The notes: generated by a model not told the origin, from the letters alone. DNA of 64,000 nucleotides from Fasciola hepatica (GCA_948099385.1 CANUEZ040000168.1:10636001-10700000), one strand, 5' to 3'. Numbered from the stretch's first letter, positions 49,726 through 62,090 are shown. Program-made: numbers and translations.

Positions 49726-52700
49726 TATGTTTGGAATGCGCCAGAAGCATGCTAGAGTGCATGATCAGGTGATTCGAGTGATGTCAGAACCGGAACTTAA
49801 AAAGGGTACAATATATGTGCACAGAGAATTGAATAGAGTGGTAAAGTGGACTAAAACTGGTATAATTCCCGGCAGCTTTGAAGGTCAAGGTTAAATGATC
49901 GAATCGGCTGGTCGTATCTGGAGTTGGTTGGAAAAGTGGGGGTATATGCGTAAATAGTACCGGAACTGATCACAGCAATAAAAATTTCAGCTCGATCAAG
50001 GATATGTGTCAAAAAAACGAAGGGGAGAGAAGAAAACAGGTTCACCAGGGGGAATTAAAAGAGTCGTTTGCAGGCAGCAGGGTGTGAAAATATATGGATG
50101 GAAAACTCGATGATGTACAAGAATGGACCTTCAGATATCAAATGTCACGAATCAACGGGCAGTCTGGTGGTAGAGGTTGATGGTGAGATGCCGACATAGT
50201 AAACCACAAAGAAAGAGACCAATAAACCCAATGGATAGGGGGAGGGATCCCAAAAGCCAGTGGAGAGCCGGTGAGTGTTCAGCGGTTTAATATCCTTGGT
50301 ATAGTTGTGACGCGCAGTAACAATAGGGTTAAGGAGTTACGGCAGTAAATCAACGTGCAATGCCTTAAGCAGCGGCTGCAGGGCGAATATTGTGCGGAAG
50401 CGGCACTAGGGTAGAAAGTAGATAAGTGACTTGATGACTCTTTTCATAGGCAGATCGCACTGCAATGATAAAGCGAGGGCTACGGGACCAATAAATCTGG
50501 TAAGAGGAACAAGAACGGGCAGCCGTATTCAAAACAAAATGAAACGGTCCGCGGAGGAGGCAATAGAAATTAAATGTGAACGTCAGGATGTCGCTTGGCT
50601 CAGTGACGGGCAAAGTTGGCTCCGCAGTTGAGATACACAACCAGGTGGAGCAGGAATGAAATCAAAAAGCCCAGGAGTTTGGATGTGATCCACAAAGTCG
50701 CAAGGGTGAGATACTGTTAAAAACTATTGAAATAATTCATACACGAAAAATTGGAAACCTTTATGGCATGATGCCAATAGAGGCAACCACAAGAACAGTG
50801 CACTACAGTTCGGGATGAGAGCGGGCGCGACTTCAAGTGCGCTGATGGTAGAAATAGCGAGTGGGGAGCAGGTAAGCATCGGGCAGATTATCCAAGTTGT
50901 TGCAGATATGTTGCGAAGTAGGAACAAGGGAACGGAATAATAGTTTTGGACCGATGGGGAGCAGGATTGCCGAGGCGGATAGAGTGCAGAAGTGGGAAGT
51001 AGGAAGTAGATAGCTATCTGGGTGGCCATTATAAATAATGAAAAATACGAAGACGGTGAAGAAAGCTATGGAACAAGTGGTTTCCACAGGAAAACAGGAT
51101 CGGAACACAGGATTTGGAGTGAAATAGGAACAGTCGGTGGAGGTGGCAGTTGAAATTGGAGGTCTCATACCGGTGAACTCAGTTGTATAACGAACGGGCT
51201 AGAACCGCGAATGGAATGGATGACAACCGAGTGTTATTGATGGGAATGCCAGAGGATTACAGGTGATGGGACGCAAACTGTTTCCGTAGGTTGTGTGGTC
51301 GAGAGATAACAATGTGAAGATTGAAGATAAACCAGTGTGGAGTGCAGAAAGTTACAGTGATTACAAAGATGTCTATTCACCGAGGAGATGGCGGAATAGG
51401 TGAACGGCAGGTACTCATTTGTAATGAACATTGCAATAGGTGTACCATGTCGTAGTGATGTGTGACTGAAGCCGCATGACACGTAAGTGAGAAGGTTGGG
51501 GTTTAACAACAGAGCGTATGGAAGTAGGTCACTTACGGAATTATATATGTGTATATATGTCATATCAAGAGAAATGATCCACAGAAATCGAACGAATGGC
51601 ACATTTCATGGGAGAGAGGGAGTGTCAAAGTGGTGGAAGAAAAGCTGACGGAGGACAGGTAGGTATTCAAGGGATGGTTAACGATTTATCACCATGAATG
51701 TGGTGATTGGGCAATAAACCAATCTTGGATGTGTTAAAAAGTGATTGCATGGGCAAGGAGCGCGAAATGGTGATGTTATTGCAGGTGGATGGTAAGTGTA
51801 CAACTTGTTGACCATTTTGACAGGTACCTTGAGGTATGACACCGGCAAGGAAGCATGAAAAATATTTCTGAGAAGTACAAAAGTGAAGAGGTCAGGCGGC
51901 ACACCTAGATCAGGATACAAAAATTGATTGGCACTGTGAAAACGAGCGCTTTGTGTGATGGAGATAGAGAATGGTTGCTAATCACAGGTTTGGCTCCTGG
52001 AGAACTGAGAAATATATTTCTGCGAGGTTCAACGCCTGCCAAATGTTTGTGTGTGTAAATGAACAGTGACAGTAGAAGTGCCAGCGAGTGAATAGTAGCC
52101 GCGAGTTCTGATATGGTGGATGGGCAAGGTTACTGAACGGACAGGAGAGTAAACATACGTGGGATGCGGAAGATGTGAGCGGAGAGGAGCTTTCCAAAAC
52201 TGACGGTTATTATATGGGCTATTAAGTGTCGCCGAGGCGAGCAGTGGGTTGGTGGGTGGGAATGAATGCTACAAGCTATTCGGTATGTATACGAGGTGAT
52301 AAATTTGCCGGTCTTGAATAGGTAGGTTGCAATCCCAATTTTGGCAGCCAGCCCGAAGTAAGAAGCCGTTGGAGATGACAAAGCAGGAGAAATTTTTGAG
52401 GCAGCAGTGCTAGTGTGACGATGAGGTTCCGTAATCCACAAGCAGTGCTGGTGAATGGGACTGACAAGCACCGGACAGCTAACCTGAAAATCGTTTCTGG
52501 TGACAGGAGATGCAATCCAATAGCCTAGTTTGGGTCAGCGCATCATTGCAGACGTCCTGCAAGCCCGATACGCACCGGTCAAAGCAGTAGATCTTACTGC
52601 ATCCAGCGCCGTTGGGACCAGGATGAGTTGTAACAGTGCGTATATTGGAGTAGTCAGAGTTCCAGTAGCCTGGTTGCGGAGTTCCAAAGATCAAAGCCAG

Positions 52701-53150
52701 TCGAAGAGCAACCGAGTGAGTCGCGAGCATCACACCGTGTCGAGGGCCCCATTTTTATATCTATCGATAAAGGCTCGGTCTAAGGATCCAGTGCCAGACT
52801 AACCTGAGCCCTAGCGTGAACTGGTGATGAGTCTAGAAAGAAACGGAAATGAGCAAACCTAAGTGTGAATAGATGTGCTCAAATTAATTGGGGGTGCCAT
52901 GGAGCAAAGTGTAGGGATGAGGAACCGTTATGGGCCGAATGGTAAAGACAGCGATTAGAGGGAAATGGCAACTGGTAGCAGTCGACGGGGTTATTAGGAA
53001 AGCTTGTATGAGGAGGGAATTATGAGGTTCATGACTTGCCAATGTGTGAGAGGTTTCTCGGAAAATAAACGCTTGTGGAATGATGCTCAAAGATTAGCTA
53101 GAGATCAGGTCCCTCTTCAAAAGCACGAGTCTCGGACATGATGGTGTCAG
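49726..53150 (-). other. LINE-C copy D: long 3' untranslated region
   Basis: There is no conserved protein in any frame. The plus strand is dominated by G and A, so the many minus-strand frames here (rich in serine, leucine, proline, histidine) are compositional shadows. Collinear similarity to 39.4-41.7 kb includes the 'CATCATTGCAGACG-CCTGCA' stretch (52,542; 41,627). It follows the RT stop directly. The function is unknown. Confidence 0.6.
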
Positions 53151-54900
53151 TTAACGTAAGGGCGTTACCGACGGTGAGGTAATGTGCTATTGATGTTTTG
53201 AAGCGAGAAGGGAAACAGATCGACGAATTTCACTGAGAAGTTTGTTCCAAAGTCTGAAATATTTTAGCAGAGTGAAAGTGAATCTCATGGATAGCCTGGC
53301 ATTTGGAATAAAAAGTGGCAGATCTCTGTGACGTAGGGAGTAGGGAGTAGGTGATCGGACACAAGGAGCCTCAGTGGGAAAAATGCCAGGCGATGAATGA
53401 ACCTATGGAGGAGGCAAATTTTAAGTCTCATAAGGCATAGACAAAGTGGTTCGATGTGGAGGATGGCACAGCACTCTTTATAACTAAGTGTGGTGGAATA
53501 ATCAAGCGGCCGTCTTGTGGATGAGCTTTGTACATTCTCAAAAGTTATTCTGTCGGTTTTGAGAATGTTGGTGAAGATGATAGGGAAATACTCCAGGCAG
53601 GGTCAGACATAGGATAGATACGATAGGAGTTTTAAATCGCGCAGGACAAGGGATCTACTTGGAATCCCCAAGAATTTGTTTACCTTGGCAGCCAAAAAAG
53701 ATAAGTGTTCCGAGAAGTCAAGGGTGCACGAGTATTGCAACCCAAGATCTCGTACTGATGGCTCGCGGGTAATAGGGGAGTTATGTAAAAGAAGAGAGTT
53801 CGGAGGGAAAAGACGGCGTATGGTCATGAAGCTGTATTTCTGAGCGCAAAATTCAATTTTCCACGAGTGACAACACTGTTCAGGGCGTTCTAGATCTTAC
53901 TGTATAGTGGGAACGTCGTCATTAGTGTGCAGGGGGAGAACTTACATGCAGTTTTTATGCCGTCCGCAAATAGCAACGGAGTACCGCGATGAATTTTGGA
54001 GGAGACGCCAATAATATGCATCAAGAATAGAAGTGGTCCCAGCACTCTTCCCTGAGTGACACCACTGGTAACTGGAGGGGGTTGTGAGGGATAGTTGTCG
54101 ATTGAGACGACTTGGATGCGGTGGGAAAGATAGGGAGAGAACCAGTTAAAAATAGAGGATTTTAGTCCAAAGGCTTCGAGCTTGGTCAGGAGCCGCGAGT
54201 AAGGAACGCGGTCAAATGCCTTAGTCATGTTCAAGAAGATGACAATTCGGCATTCCCATGGTCTGCGGCTGCAGTGGTCATGTCGAAAAAGTCAAATTGA
54301 CAGGTGGTACCATACCAAGTTACAGAAGGCCATGTTAGCCTTTATGTACCAAGTTATCAGACAATAAATACTCAGAGAGGGGCTTTTCACCTAAGCTCCC
54401 AAATAGTCCAAAAGCCTCGAGTGTGTGGTTAGTCGGTCGGTAATTCAAGGGGTCAAAGAGGGAACGCTTTTTGTGGCGAAGGATAATGGTGGATGCTTCC
54501 CACCGTGACGGGAAAATTCCAAATTTCAGAGATAAAATGAAGATATTCAAAAATAGAATCACAACAACAGACCCGTCAAACCGAAGCAGAGCTGGTGGAA
54601 TTTTATCAAGGCTGGGGGGAATGAGGGCTTTACGTGGCGGCATAAATGAGACACTCCACTGAGTTTAAGTTCTACTTCGGACAGAGTGGACGCGGTGAAG
54701 GGAACTGGTGGAGTACGAGCAGTTTCAGATCCAATAGTCATAGAAGAATAGAAGACCGAGTTGAGAGCCTCGGCGATGGCAGCGGGATCATTGACCTGTG
54801 TGCAGTTTGGTAACTGCGGGTATGAAATACTTGGACTAGAATGTGTGTTTCTGTCCCTGATTATATGTGAAATCCGGAGCATCTTATCCTGCCGGCGAGG
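53151..54900 (-). pseudogene. LINE-C copy D: reverse transcriptase
   Basis: Frame 54,882-54,559 carries the linker and first blocks (ALNSVFYSSMTIGSE). Frame 54,643-54,335 has PPSLDKIPPALLRFDGS, FGIFPSRWEASTIIL and DPLNYRPTNHT. Frame 54,234-53,890 has MTKAFDRVPYSRLLTKLEAF, VTSGVTQGRVLGPLLFLM and LFADGIKTA, where the second catalytic aspartate is glycine. Frame 53,827-53,603 has SVRDLGLQYSCTLDFSEH. The remaining C-terminal part, DRITFENVQ onward, is readable to about 53,155. The RT copied element RNA; the FADD-to-FADG change alone would inactivate it. Confidence 0.85.
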
Positions 54901-55950
54901 GGCAGAAGCTTCCTGTTTTTGGTAGAGTTTTTCAGTGGTGACTCAAATAGTTTTAGAAAGCCCACGCAGGAAGGTGAAGGCAGAAAAGCCATGAGACTTT
55001 CTGTACGATGCTAGGACCCATTTGTATTTTATTACCAAAGATGCGGGGGCGTCAGATCGGTTGCGGGGGTTCGACAAGTGGTGAGATGACTTAAACCGTG
55101 AAAAGTCTAGAGTTTAACAGATTTGCTGCAAGCTGGGTTTCATGTGTCAGAAAGTAGTCTCCCCACTCGATGGAGCGAAATGATTCGGTGAGCCGCCGCC
55201 ATTCGTGCTGAGGAAACGGAGAGCCTGGCGGACCACGTGCGTTGTCATAAATAAGGGCACTAAAGTTACACGAAACCACTCCGTGATCACTTCCGGGGAA
55301 GTGGTTGAGTATTTTAGTTTCTGCGTTGGACAGGCCTAGGGTGAAGACTAAATCTAGTATGTTATTCTTCCTGGTCAAAGTGAGAACGTGTTGGGTCCAG
55401 TGTCCCACTCGAACGCAGGAGAGGAACTCAAACAGGTGGTGCGGGGAGGTCAGCGTATCTCAGTTAATATCGGGTGCAATAAAGTCACCAGCGATCAGCT
55501 TACCTCCGAGGGGTATATCGGATGGGTAGTTAAATGCACTGATGAAGGATATAAAATCAGAGGCAGCTGAGCCAGGAGGTCTATGCACACCGCCAATGTG
55601 AAAGTGCTTGTGAGCAAAGTGAGTGTCGACCCATAAAGAGTCCGGTACTGCTCCCAGGATAGGGTGGTCGTAAGAGGTTGCAGTAAAACTGCACTTGATG
55701 TAGATTAAACATCCGCCATTTCGGCGACACCTGCCTTCAGTAAACATCTGATGGCCTATCAAAGGGATTTGGGCAGGTGGGCGGAACTAGTTAGCCAAGT
55801 CTCAGTAATGAGGACAAGACCATGGCTGTGCAAGAGTATGAGACTTTGCAGCGAGCCAAGTTTATTACTAGGGACCCACAATTCATGAGAAGTAGAGGAC
55901 TTTTAGCAGGTTTCTTCTCGGTCAGAGAGAGTGAGGGTGCAGTTTATGAG
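54901..55950 (-). pseudogene. LINE-C copy D: AP-like endonuclease and linker
   Basis: Near 55,890-55,780 the minus strand reads KLGSLQSLILL, then GLVLITETWLTSS, with TETWL intact. Frame 55,762-55,460 follows with RRNGGCLIYIKCSF, PDSLWVDTHF, GGVHRPPGSAASD and AGDFIAPDIN (GDFN block with N to I). Frame 55,408-55,091 has ILDLVFTLGLSN, FPGSDHGVVSCNF (catalytic SDH) and EWGDYFLTHE. Only two or three frame changes occur, so the domain is better kept than in copy 1. It would nick target DNA. Confidence 0.85.
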
Positions 55951-57870
55951 CTGTAGCATTTAGGGTGGAGCTGGACGGTGTGTCACGACTAGGATTTTTG
56001 CGGGTTGAAGGAGCTGCAGTAAGTTGATGTCTAGTTGAGCAGGAAGACTGTGATGGATGAGCTACGTTCACGAGGTGGATTGAGGGGGGGGGTCAAAAAG
56101 GCAAGGAGTAGTCGGTAAGGTGGGCGAGGGGGCATGATGTACCACGGGTGGTGAAATAAGCCGAGTAGCCTTATCCGGCGAGGGAGTCAGCCTGGTTGCT
56201 GGGATAGGCTGGGCATGGCTAGTGCTGATTAGGGCCGTAAGATTTTAAGGAGATCGGCGGTTTGTAAGTCTACTTAGCGCGGAACATCACCGTGAAAGGT
56301 CGCTATCGAGAGCCTTGCTACTGGTGGATGCTAGTGGCTGGGACATAGAAATATGAGGAGAGAGGGACAATTAGTCATGAAGTTGGAGAGGAAATGGAAG
56401 TGTAAAGATATCGAATACCTTGGCACCTGCCTTAGTACGGACGGTAAAACAGGGGCTCTCTATACAACAATAGGTTGGTGGGCTGTAACCTAGGAGGGGA
56501 GTGAAATGGGAGTGGGATGTGGGGGTACTGGCTGGAGCAGAGACTGAAAGGCCGCGGGTATAGTTGTAGGTGTCCCGTTGTAGGAAAGGGATTCAGGGTA
56601 GGTGAGATAAGCGGATAATAGAAAGAGGACGATTCATATGGGAACATATTACTTAGGTTACGGTACAGGTTGTGTAAAACACTAAAGCAACCATTTGGTA
56701 TGAAGGGTGGCGTTATTGGAGAAGCCCGGAGGTTGGTTGTAACAGCTTGATGAGGAGAATAACCGGGAAGGTGTAGAAAACGCATGGCTGGGTGGTATGT
56801 ACGGTGCAACTAGTAGACGATGGCTTTGAGTGGGGAGATAGATCTCGAATAACGTTCTTTCGTCTAACGATGCACTCTGTGCTGCTTCGCTTGGGGTGCT
56901 TAGCAGTTGGACGTGTGGATCGATGAGTGAGTTAGATTTGACCGTAGTGTCAACAATGCGTATTTTACCTAGTAATGACGTTTTCTCTGGTTTGCAAGAT
57001 GACCTAGACACCGTAAGTTCCCAAACGTCTATTGGAACCGAGTAACGAGATGAAATGGAAAAATTTTGGTTGCCTCCTTTGATTGATTGAGGATTTCCGG
57101 GTATAGTTGTTGGACCGGTTTGGCGATTTGCACTGTCATCGGTTGTGGCTAATGTTCCGGTGATAGGTAATGGCGGAATCGATTTGGCAAGCCCAAGAGG
57201 GGACAACTTGCCATGTGTATACTCCATACTTCTTGGGTTCTTGGGCATTGACTAGAGAGGCTAGGTTGAAATGTGTATATCTAAGTCGACGTCGAACATG
57301 TGGAATCGATTTTCAGGTAAGCTTAAAGTCGAATTGATATTGCATGTACTTTGCTCCTCGTTAGACGGTAGAGAGACAGATATTTGAGGACGGACAATTT
57401 TTGGCGTAGCTGAATACATGCTGGCGGACCTGGCAAATTCCGTCTTCAGTGGGGTTTTGTCGGCTTATGTTCTCTACCGGATTTATGGAAGCGATGATAG
57501 ATTGGTTCTTAACGAATTTCTTGGCAGGTTTCGCTTCAAGGAATTTGAACAGTGAACAAGGTTTGAGTTGAATGTTCTTTCGTGGCCGAATTCGCTGGTA
57601 GAGTTGGTGCGTCATATTATGAGCACTCAAAAGGCTATGCTTAACTTCCTCAACCGGAATTCTGTCTGGTATTATAAGTACGCCAGCGTTTTTAAGTTGC
57701 TGACCCTTCGCATGATTTCCGAGGCAATGGTGTCCATGAAACGCCCAGCTGTGACTATTTCTTGGGTTGACGGATTTGTAAGGGGGTCGGAGATGTACGC
57801 GAGCGGAATTAACTTGGACGGGGTTGTATCAGTCAAAGACATCTTGCTGTTGAGACTATAAAGGTTGTGT
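55951..57870 (-). pseudogene. LINE-C copy D: ORF1-like region
   Basis: Around 57,860-57,700 the minus strand reads AGRFMDTIASEI. Frame 57,630-57,361 then has IPDRIPVEEVKH just upstream, MTHQLYQRIRPRKNIQLKPC and AKKFVKNQ. This matches the ORF1 block of copy 1 (AGRF, P-E-VKH, RKS-x-F-x-CP, AKEF). Frame 57,248-56,682 (188 codons) and the pyrimidine-rich part down to 55,950 are probably the rest of ORF1, without motifs. A G9 run lies at 56,084-56,092 on the plus strand. Confidence 0.6.
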
Positions 57871-58529
57871 TCTGTTGTCTGGACTTTATCTGCCCCGCCA
57901 AAAACATCAGTCAGGCCGAAGGAACAAGAGTTCAGTGAAAGTTTCTAGACTTTTCACTGTGTTGGTTGTTTTGGTCGGAAGTTGGCACGACCAACCAGTG
58001 AGGATGCATTTTGTCTGGCTGATGGTTTAAGCATTGCAACACTGACAGCAATTGCGCTGGAGAGCTGAGTACACAAAATAGTGTTAACTTCCACAATGTA
58101 CAGGCTTCCTGAAGTGAAACCTTAGAGCTCTGCGGTTCTGGATCAAAGAAAGGTAACACTATGGAATTGCTGATAATAAGACGTTGAAGCTAAATGAAGA
58201 CTTAATTTATTTTGAGTTATGAGAACACATTGGAAAGCTGTAACTTTTAGTACTAATCCAGAAAGCTAAGTGAAAACTATACCGATTTAAATAGGTAAGC
58301 GACTTGGTGTGATAGTTCAATTAATGCCGTGAATTATCCGAGAATTATTAATAGCTTTATGGGTTGAGTCGCAAAGGAATGTATTGTGCTGACATTTTGC
58401 TATAATAGCTTATAACCTCACTGTGGAGTGGCGCGATTGTTCGCTCTGGCAATCACCGCCTGAGTAAAAACAACTAATATTGTCATGAATGTCACAAAAC
58501 CAAGTCTAGAAGGTGCGAAACGCTAAAAC
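57871..58529. other. Unassigned, AT-rich
   Basis: This is the space between the divergent 5' ends of LINE-C copy D (minus) and LINE-E (plus). I see no coding motif. It may include the untranslated 5' end of LINE-C. Confidence 0.4.
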
Positions 58530-59010
58530 TGAGACCACCTGATTTTAACCTCAGACAAGCGGAGGCTTTGGTAGCCACTGGTGGACAGGAAGCGCTTGTT
58601 GTTTGCGCGTATCGAGGCTCAGGAGAGGAGGGTGATGAGGACAGTGATCTGCTTGAGTTCATCGCCGCGGGTGCCTGCGCGGGATGGAAGTTACTTACTA
58701 TGGGTGATTCCAAAACGCATGGTATAGATTGGATCTCAGAAACCGCTCCAGAAGGTGCCTCTTGCGAGAGGTGGATCCACCTAATCCACAGGAAGGCTCT
58801 TGTCCAGCACGTTATCAGATGACAGGATGGCGACTGGGTTGGTCACCGTCAGTCCTTAATCTAATGATACCGAGAGCCCCAAACGACTTAGTACACCTCT
58901 AGGTCGGGAAAACTATAGTGATGGCCGATCGTTGCGTAACCCAGCTTGAGCTAAACCTCGAGGGGGTAGATGCTCCCGGTAGATTCAGGAAAAAATTCTC
59001 AAAGATAGAC
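58530..59010 (+). pseudogene. LINE-E: endonuclease, C-terminal half
   Basis: Frame 58,568-58,822 reads LVVCAYRGSGEEGDEDSDLL and then LTMGDSKTHGIDW, the GDFN-x-P-x-IDW block with phenylalanine/asparagine changed, then CERWIHLIHRKALVQHV, the block that precedes LDLVFT. After 58,822 frames shift and the PLG-SDH block near 58,900 is only partly readable. Neighbouring RT blocks confirm the identity. Confidence 0.75.
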
Positions 59011-60960
59011 ACGAATAGCCTGGTGGAACTTGGATAGGTTGGGAGATGGTGAGCGGTAGCTACTTTGTGGACCGCCAAAGGAGGTGGATCGAGAGCAGAC
59101 CGTTACAGACAGCAGAGGTGGTCTTATCACTTAGAAAGGCCAAACGAAATAGGTTACAACCGTGGTGGATGAGCTGAGTGAGAAAATCTCTAAAACAGAA
59201 GCCATGGGCATTCAGAAAATACAGAAGCACCAGCGGCTACTGGGTCTCCCTACAGTTCAAGGTAGCTAGAGCTAGACTACCTCAGATACGGAAACACTGC
59301 GGGAACAACCTTGAGGAACATGTTGCTGGGAGCATCAAAATTTGTTCTGAAGCATACAGCAACTACGTTCAGTCTTAGACAGCACTGAGGAAAGCCGTAT
59401 GTGTGGTCAGGGACCTACAGTGAGTGTGGGCAATAGGCAGACAGGTAAAAGCAGGGATCCTGTTGGAAGTCATTCGGCGAGTTTAAAGACAGAACAAGGG
59501 TGCTCAAGGACACCTGCGGCTAGGTCTAGGGAAGTCCTTGAAAAGGACGACCAGGGAATCAACGCAGGAGAGGTGTAGAACAGCCCGAAGCAACTGGACC
59601 TACCTAAGATGGTGGGGTCGGGCGTAATCCGCCCAGCAATACTGAAGTCACTAGACTTCATCTTGGATGAGCCAATAACAAAGCTTTTCAGAGCATTGCT
59701 AGACAAGGGATTAACACCCAAAGTCTGACCTGTATCGAAAACCACGCCCGTTCATGAAGGTGGAGAGAGGGACGTAGGTGGTGCTTAAAACTCTAGAGGG
59801 AACACTACGAGATGGGGTAGTGAACCACTTAAGGAGGAACAAGCTGGCGGCTGCAAACCAGCTTGGGCTCTGGCATGATCGTTCTTGTCGCTCCCACCTG
59901 GTAAGCTTCTTGGATAAGGTGACCCGTCATTGGGTCGAAGGGAACGGGGGTAGATCTGCTTTCTGGATTTCCAGAAAGCCTTCAATTCGGATAATCTTGA
60001 ACGGCTCGGAGAAGAAGTGGAACCTTTTCGAACTACGGTGAAAAAAAAGCGCGTAGCGCAAAATCTAATGGAGAGGCCTATCGGACAATGGCAGGCTGCG
60101 TAGTTGTGTCCCTCAAGGGCCACTTCTGGGGACCCCGTCGTTTCTAACATATATTAGCGACCTTGAGGACGGATTGGAAGCCAGTGCTGCCCGTTCGCGA
60201 ACGACTTCGAGGTGGTAGGAGAACCAAACAATGCAGTGGTTCAGCATGATCTGGGCAACGCATACCAGTGTGCAGTGTAGTAGGGCCTTCCCCCCAAGCC
60301 GAGTAAATGCCAACATCTCATCAAAGAGGAAGGACCACGGTCCACCTTATATGTGAGTCCACTAGAAAATCTGGAGGTGCTAGCTCAGACCACGGAAGCC
60401 CACGATCTAGGGGCGATGGTAAACCCCGACCTAAAGCCATGTCGCCAGTGCCAGAGAGTAAAGCAATAAGCATGTAGAGCACTGCTCCAGCTAGGAAGGA
60501 TATTCAGTTCCAGGAAACCGAGGGTCTTATTGCCATTGTTCAAAGCGCGCTTGAGGTCCTACCCGTAAAACTGTGTCCAAGCTTGGAGGCCATACTTGGT
60601 AATGGACATCAAGGCTCTCCAGCAGCTTCAACCGCGGTTCACGCGATGATGCGCAGATTACAGACATTTGTGTCATGCACAGAAGCTGGAGCAACTGGGG
60701 TTATTTGCTTTAGGGTGGAGGAGGGGGAGAGGTGACTACATAGCGGCTTTCAAAATACTGGAAAGCTTTACAGAGGCATGAGGTCACAGAGGGGCCTTGC
60801 TTGAGCTACAGGCACAAGAGGGCATGAGATAACAATCAAAATCAAACTATAACTCGAATCAGAAGTCACACTTTTGCCTTTGGGGTTGAGTCGACTGGAA
60901 TAAGCTGCCAGAGATTGTGGGCCTATCACAGTGACTGGGTTCAAAACGAGATAAGTAGGG
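59011..60960 (+). pseudogene. LINE-E: reverse transcriptase
   Basis: RT blocks in order: PKMVGSGVIRPAILKSLDF (59,590-59,660) then ITKLFRALLDKGLTPKV; frame 59,778-60,041 with LRDGVVNHLRRNKLAAANQL, HDRSCRSHLVSFLDKVTRH; GLEASAARSR near 60,175; HDLGAMVNPDLKPCRQCQR near 60,400; RIFSSRKPRVLLPLFKA; and near 60,900 WNKLPEIVG then TGFKTR before a stop at about 60,950. The catalytic YADD is not recognisable. Stops are frequent, so it is a pseudogene. Confidence 0.75.
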
Positions 60961-61439
60961 GTGTAGATGACTGTATTTGGAGAAATATGACCAGGAGTCC
61001 ACTGCGAATTTTGTAGACAACTGCTTAGTTCCCTTCACCTCAATCCTCGTGGAGCCCTTACCTCTTACCAACTGCCCATTACTACAGTGTCCTTTTTACC
61101 GGAGAGTTTGGCCGCGAGTTGTGTGTGACTGGCGGCTGCGATCCAAAAAGTTGTTCAAGAGAGCTGAGGTTGGAGGTCTTAACTGAACCCTTCTTGATTA
61201 TAAACAGCTGTTTAAGCAGAGTCGCCTGTTTCGATTGCTGATGCACCTGGAGACCCGAGGAGCTCCTCAGTGCGGTAGTCTGGATATTCAGGCATCTTGC
61301 CGTCAAGTCCTGGGAAGTCGCGCGTGGCCGATTGCGGCGTGTGGTCCAAAATTCTCGCAGTTTCTCGTCCGATGGATTTTCCAATTCAGAAAATTTGCGC
61401 TACTTAAGACGAACACAATCTCTTCTTCCACTTCGACGG

Positions 61440-62090
61440 AGGATCACTCGGGATGATCGAGGTCACCGAAGTCATACAAGACCTCGGTTCTCAAGCGCAC
61501 GAAACTTCTAAGCCCACCAGGCAGTGCCTCGATGCAGCAGCGGGGGTCAATAGGTCCATTTTCGACTATCTGACTCTAAGGTCTCGTAATGCCAAATTGT
61601 TCGGCCACCTTGCAAAAAGCATGTACTGCTTTCAGGCCTGGAAACCGAAACTAGCTAGGGACGAACACCTGTTGGGAGCCGTCCAGAGACGGCCTACTAA
61701 GATTAGCACTGGGCTGCAGGACAAGACATAAAAAGAACGCAGCAAATCACTGGACCTGTTCCCGCTCAACAGGCGCAGCCTAAGGGAGGATCTGGTAGAG
61801 ACTTCCAAACAGCTCTACGGGTTATCCGAAACCGACTGGCCGCTATCAGTCCTAAGTAACAACCCTACGCTCAGGGGACAAGAACATAAAATGATGGAAC
61901 TCGGGACAGTAGGAAGCAATCGGGCACATTTCGTCTCCCACCGCGTTACAAACCCGTGGAACAAACTGCCACCCCTCCTATTAGCAGCGAATGTCGTTGT
62001 CATGTATGAGTGACGGCTGGATGACGGCCGAGGTGAGTTTTCCCGGACTATGACTAGCCGAACGAGCATATCCCAGACCAAAACAGTCTC
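61440..62090 (+). mobile_element. LINE-E', 3' end of a second LINE copy (RT C-terminus only)
   Basis: The plus-strand frame 61,453-61,731 reads VTEVIQDLGSQAHETSKPTR, then YCFQAWKPKLARDEHLLGAV and RRPTKISTGLQDKT. After a stop at 61,729-61,731 the same frame goes on with LDLFPLNRRSLREDLVE, HFVSHRVTNPWNKLPPLLL and ends near 62,010. This is the region after the RT palm, so the copy is 5' truncated. It lies head-to-tail with LINE-E and is a different, better preserved copy. An in-frame stop shows it is also dead. Confidence 0.78.

Larger units (their letters stand above)
49696..57870 (-). mobile_element. LINE-C copy D, nearly full length
   Basis: The minus strand carries an ORF1-like block (57.87-56.7 kb), endonuclease (55.9-55.25 kb), linker, RT (54.9-53.15 kb) and then about 3.4 kb of non-coding sequence ending in an (ATT)n-like tail at 49,696-49,725. 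That 3' sequence is shared with copies A, B and C. The RT C-terminal block of copy C (43.2 kb) is also homologous to the end of this RT, which ties the 3' sequence to this LINE. Total length is about 8.2 kb. The 5' end is not certain and could reach about 58.1 kb. Confidence 0.75.
58530..61200 (+). mobile_element. LINE-E, non-LTR retrotransposon, 5'-truncated and decayed
   Basis: Plus-strand endonuclease and RT blocks follow each other from 58.53 to 60.96 kb. The first endonuclease blocks (up to GGG-V) are absent, so it starts inside the endonuclease. Many stops interrupt the RT. The blocks are CR1/jockey-like and clearly different from LINE-A and LINE-C. The sequence 60,960-61,200 is probably its 3' untranslated region. 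Confidence 0.75.

Noticed and set aside
50724..52515. Series of 80-120-codon minus-strand frames as a gene cluster
   Set aside because: Composition artefact of the LINE-C 3' untranslated region. The frames differ in phase and content from those in copy C.
52815..52860. Possible hammerhead ribozyme core (GGTGATGAGTC followed by GGAAATG)
   Set aside because: The CUGANGA box has extra bases, stem II does not pair convincingly and no GAAA sits at the right place. Homologous sequence in copy C does not keep it.
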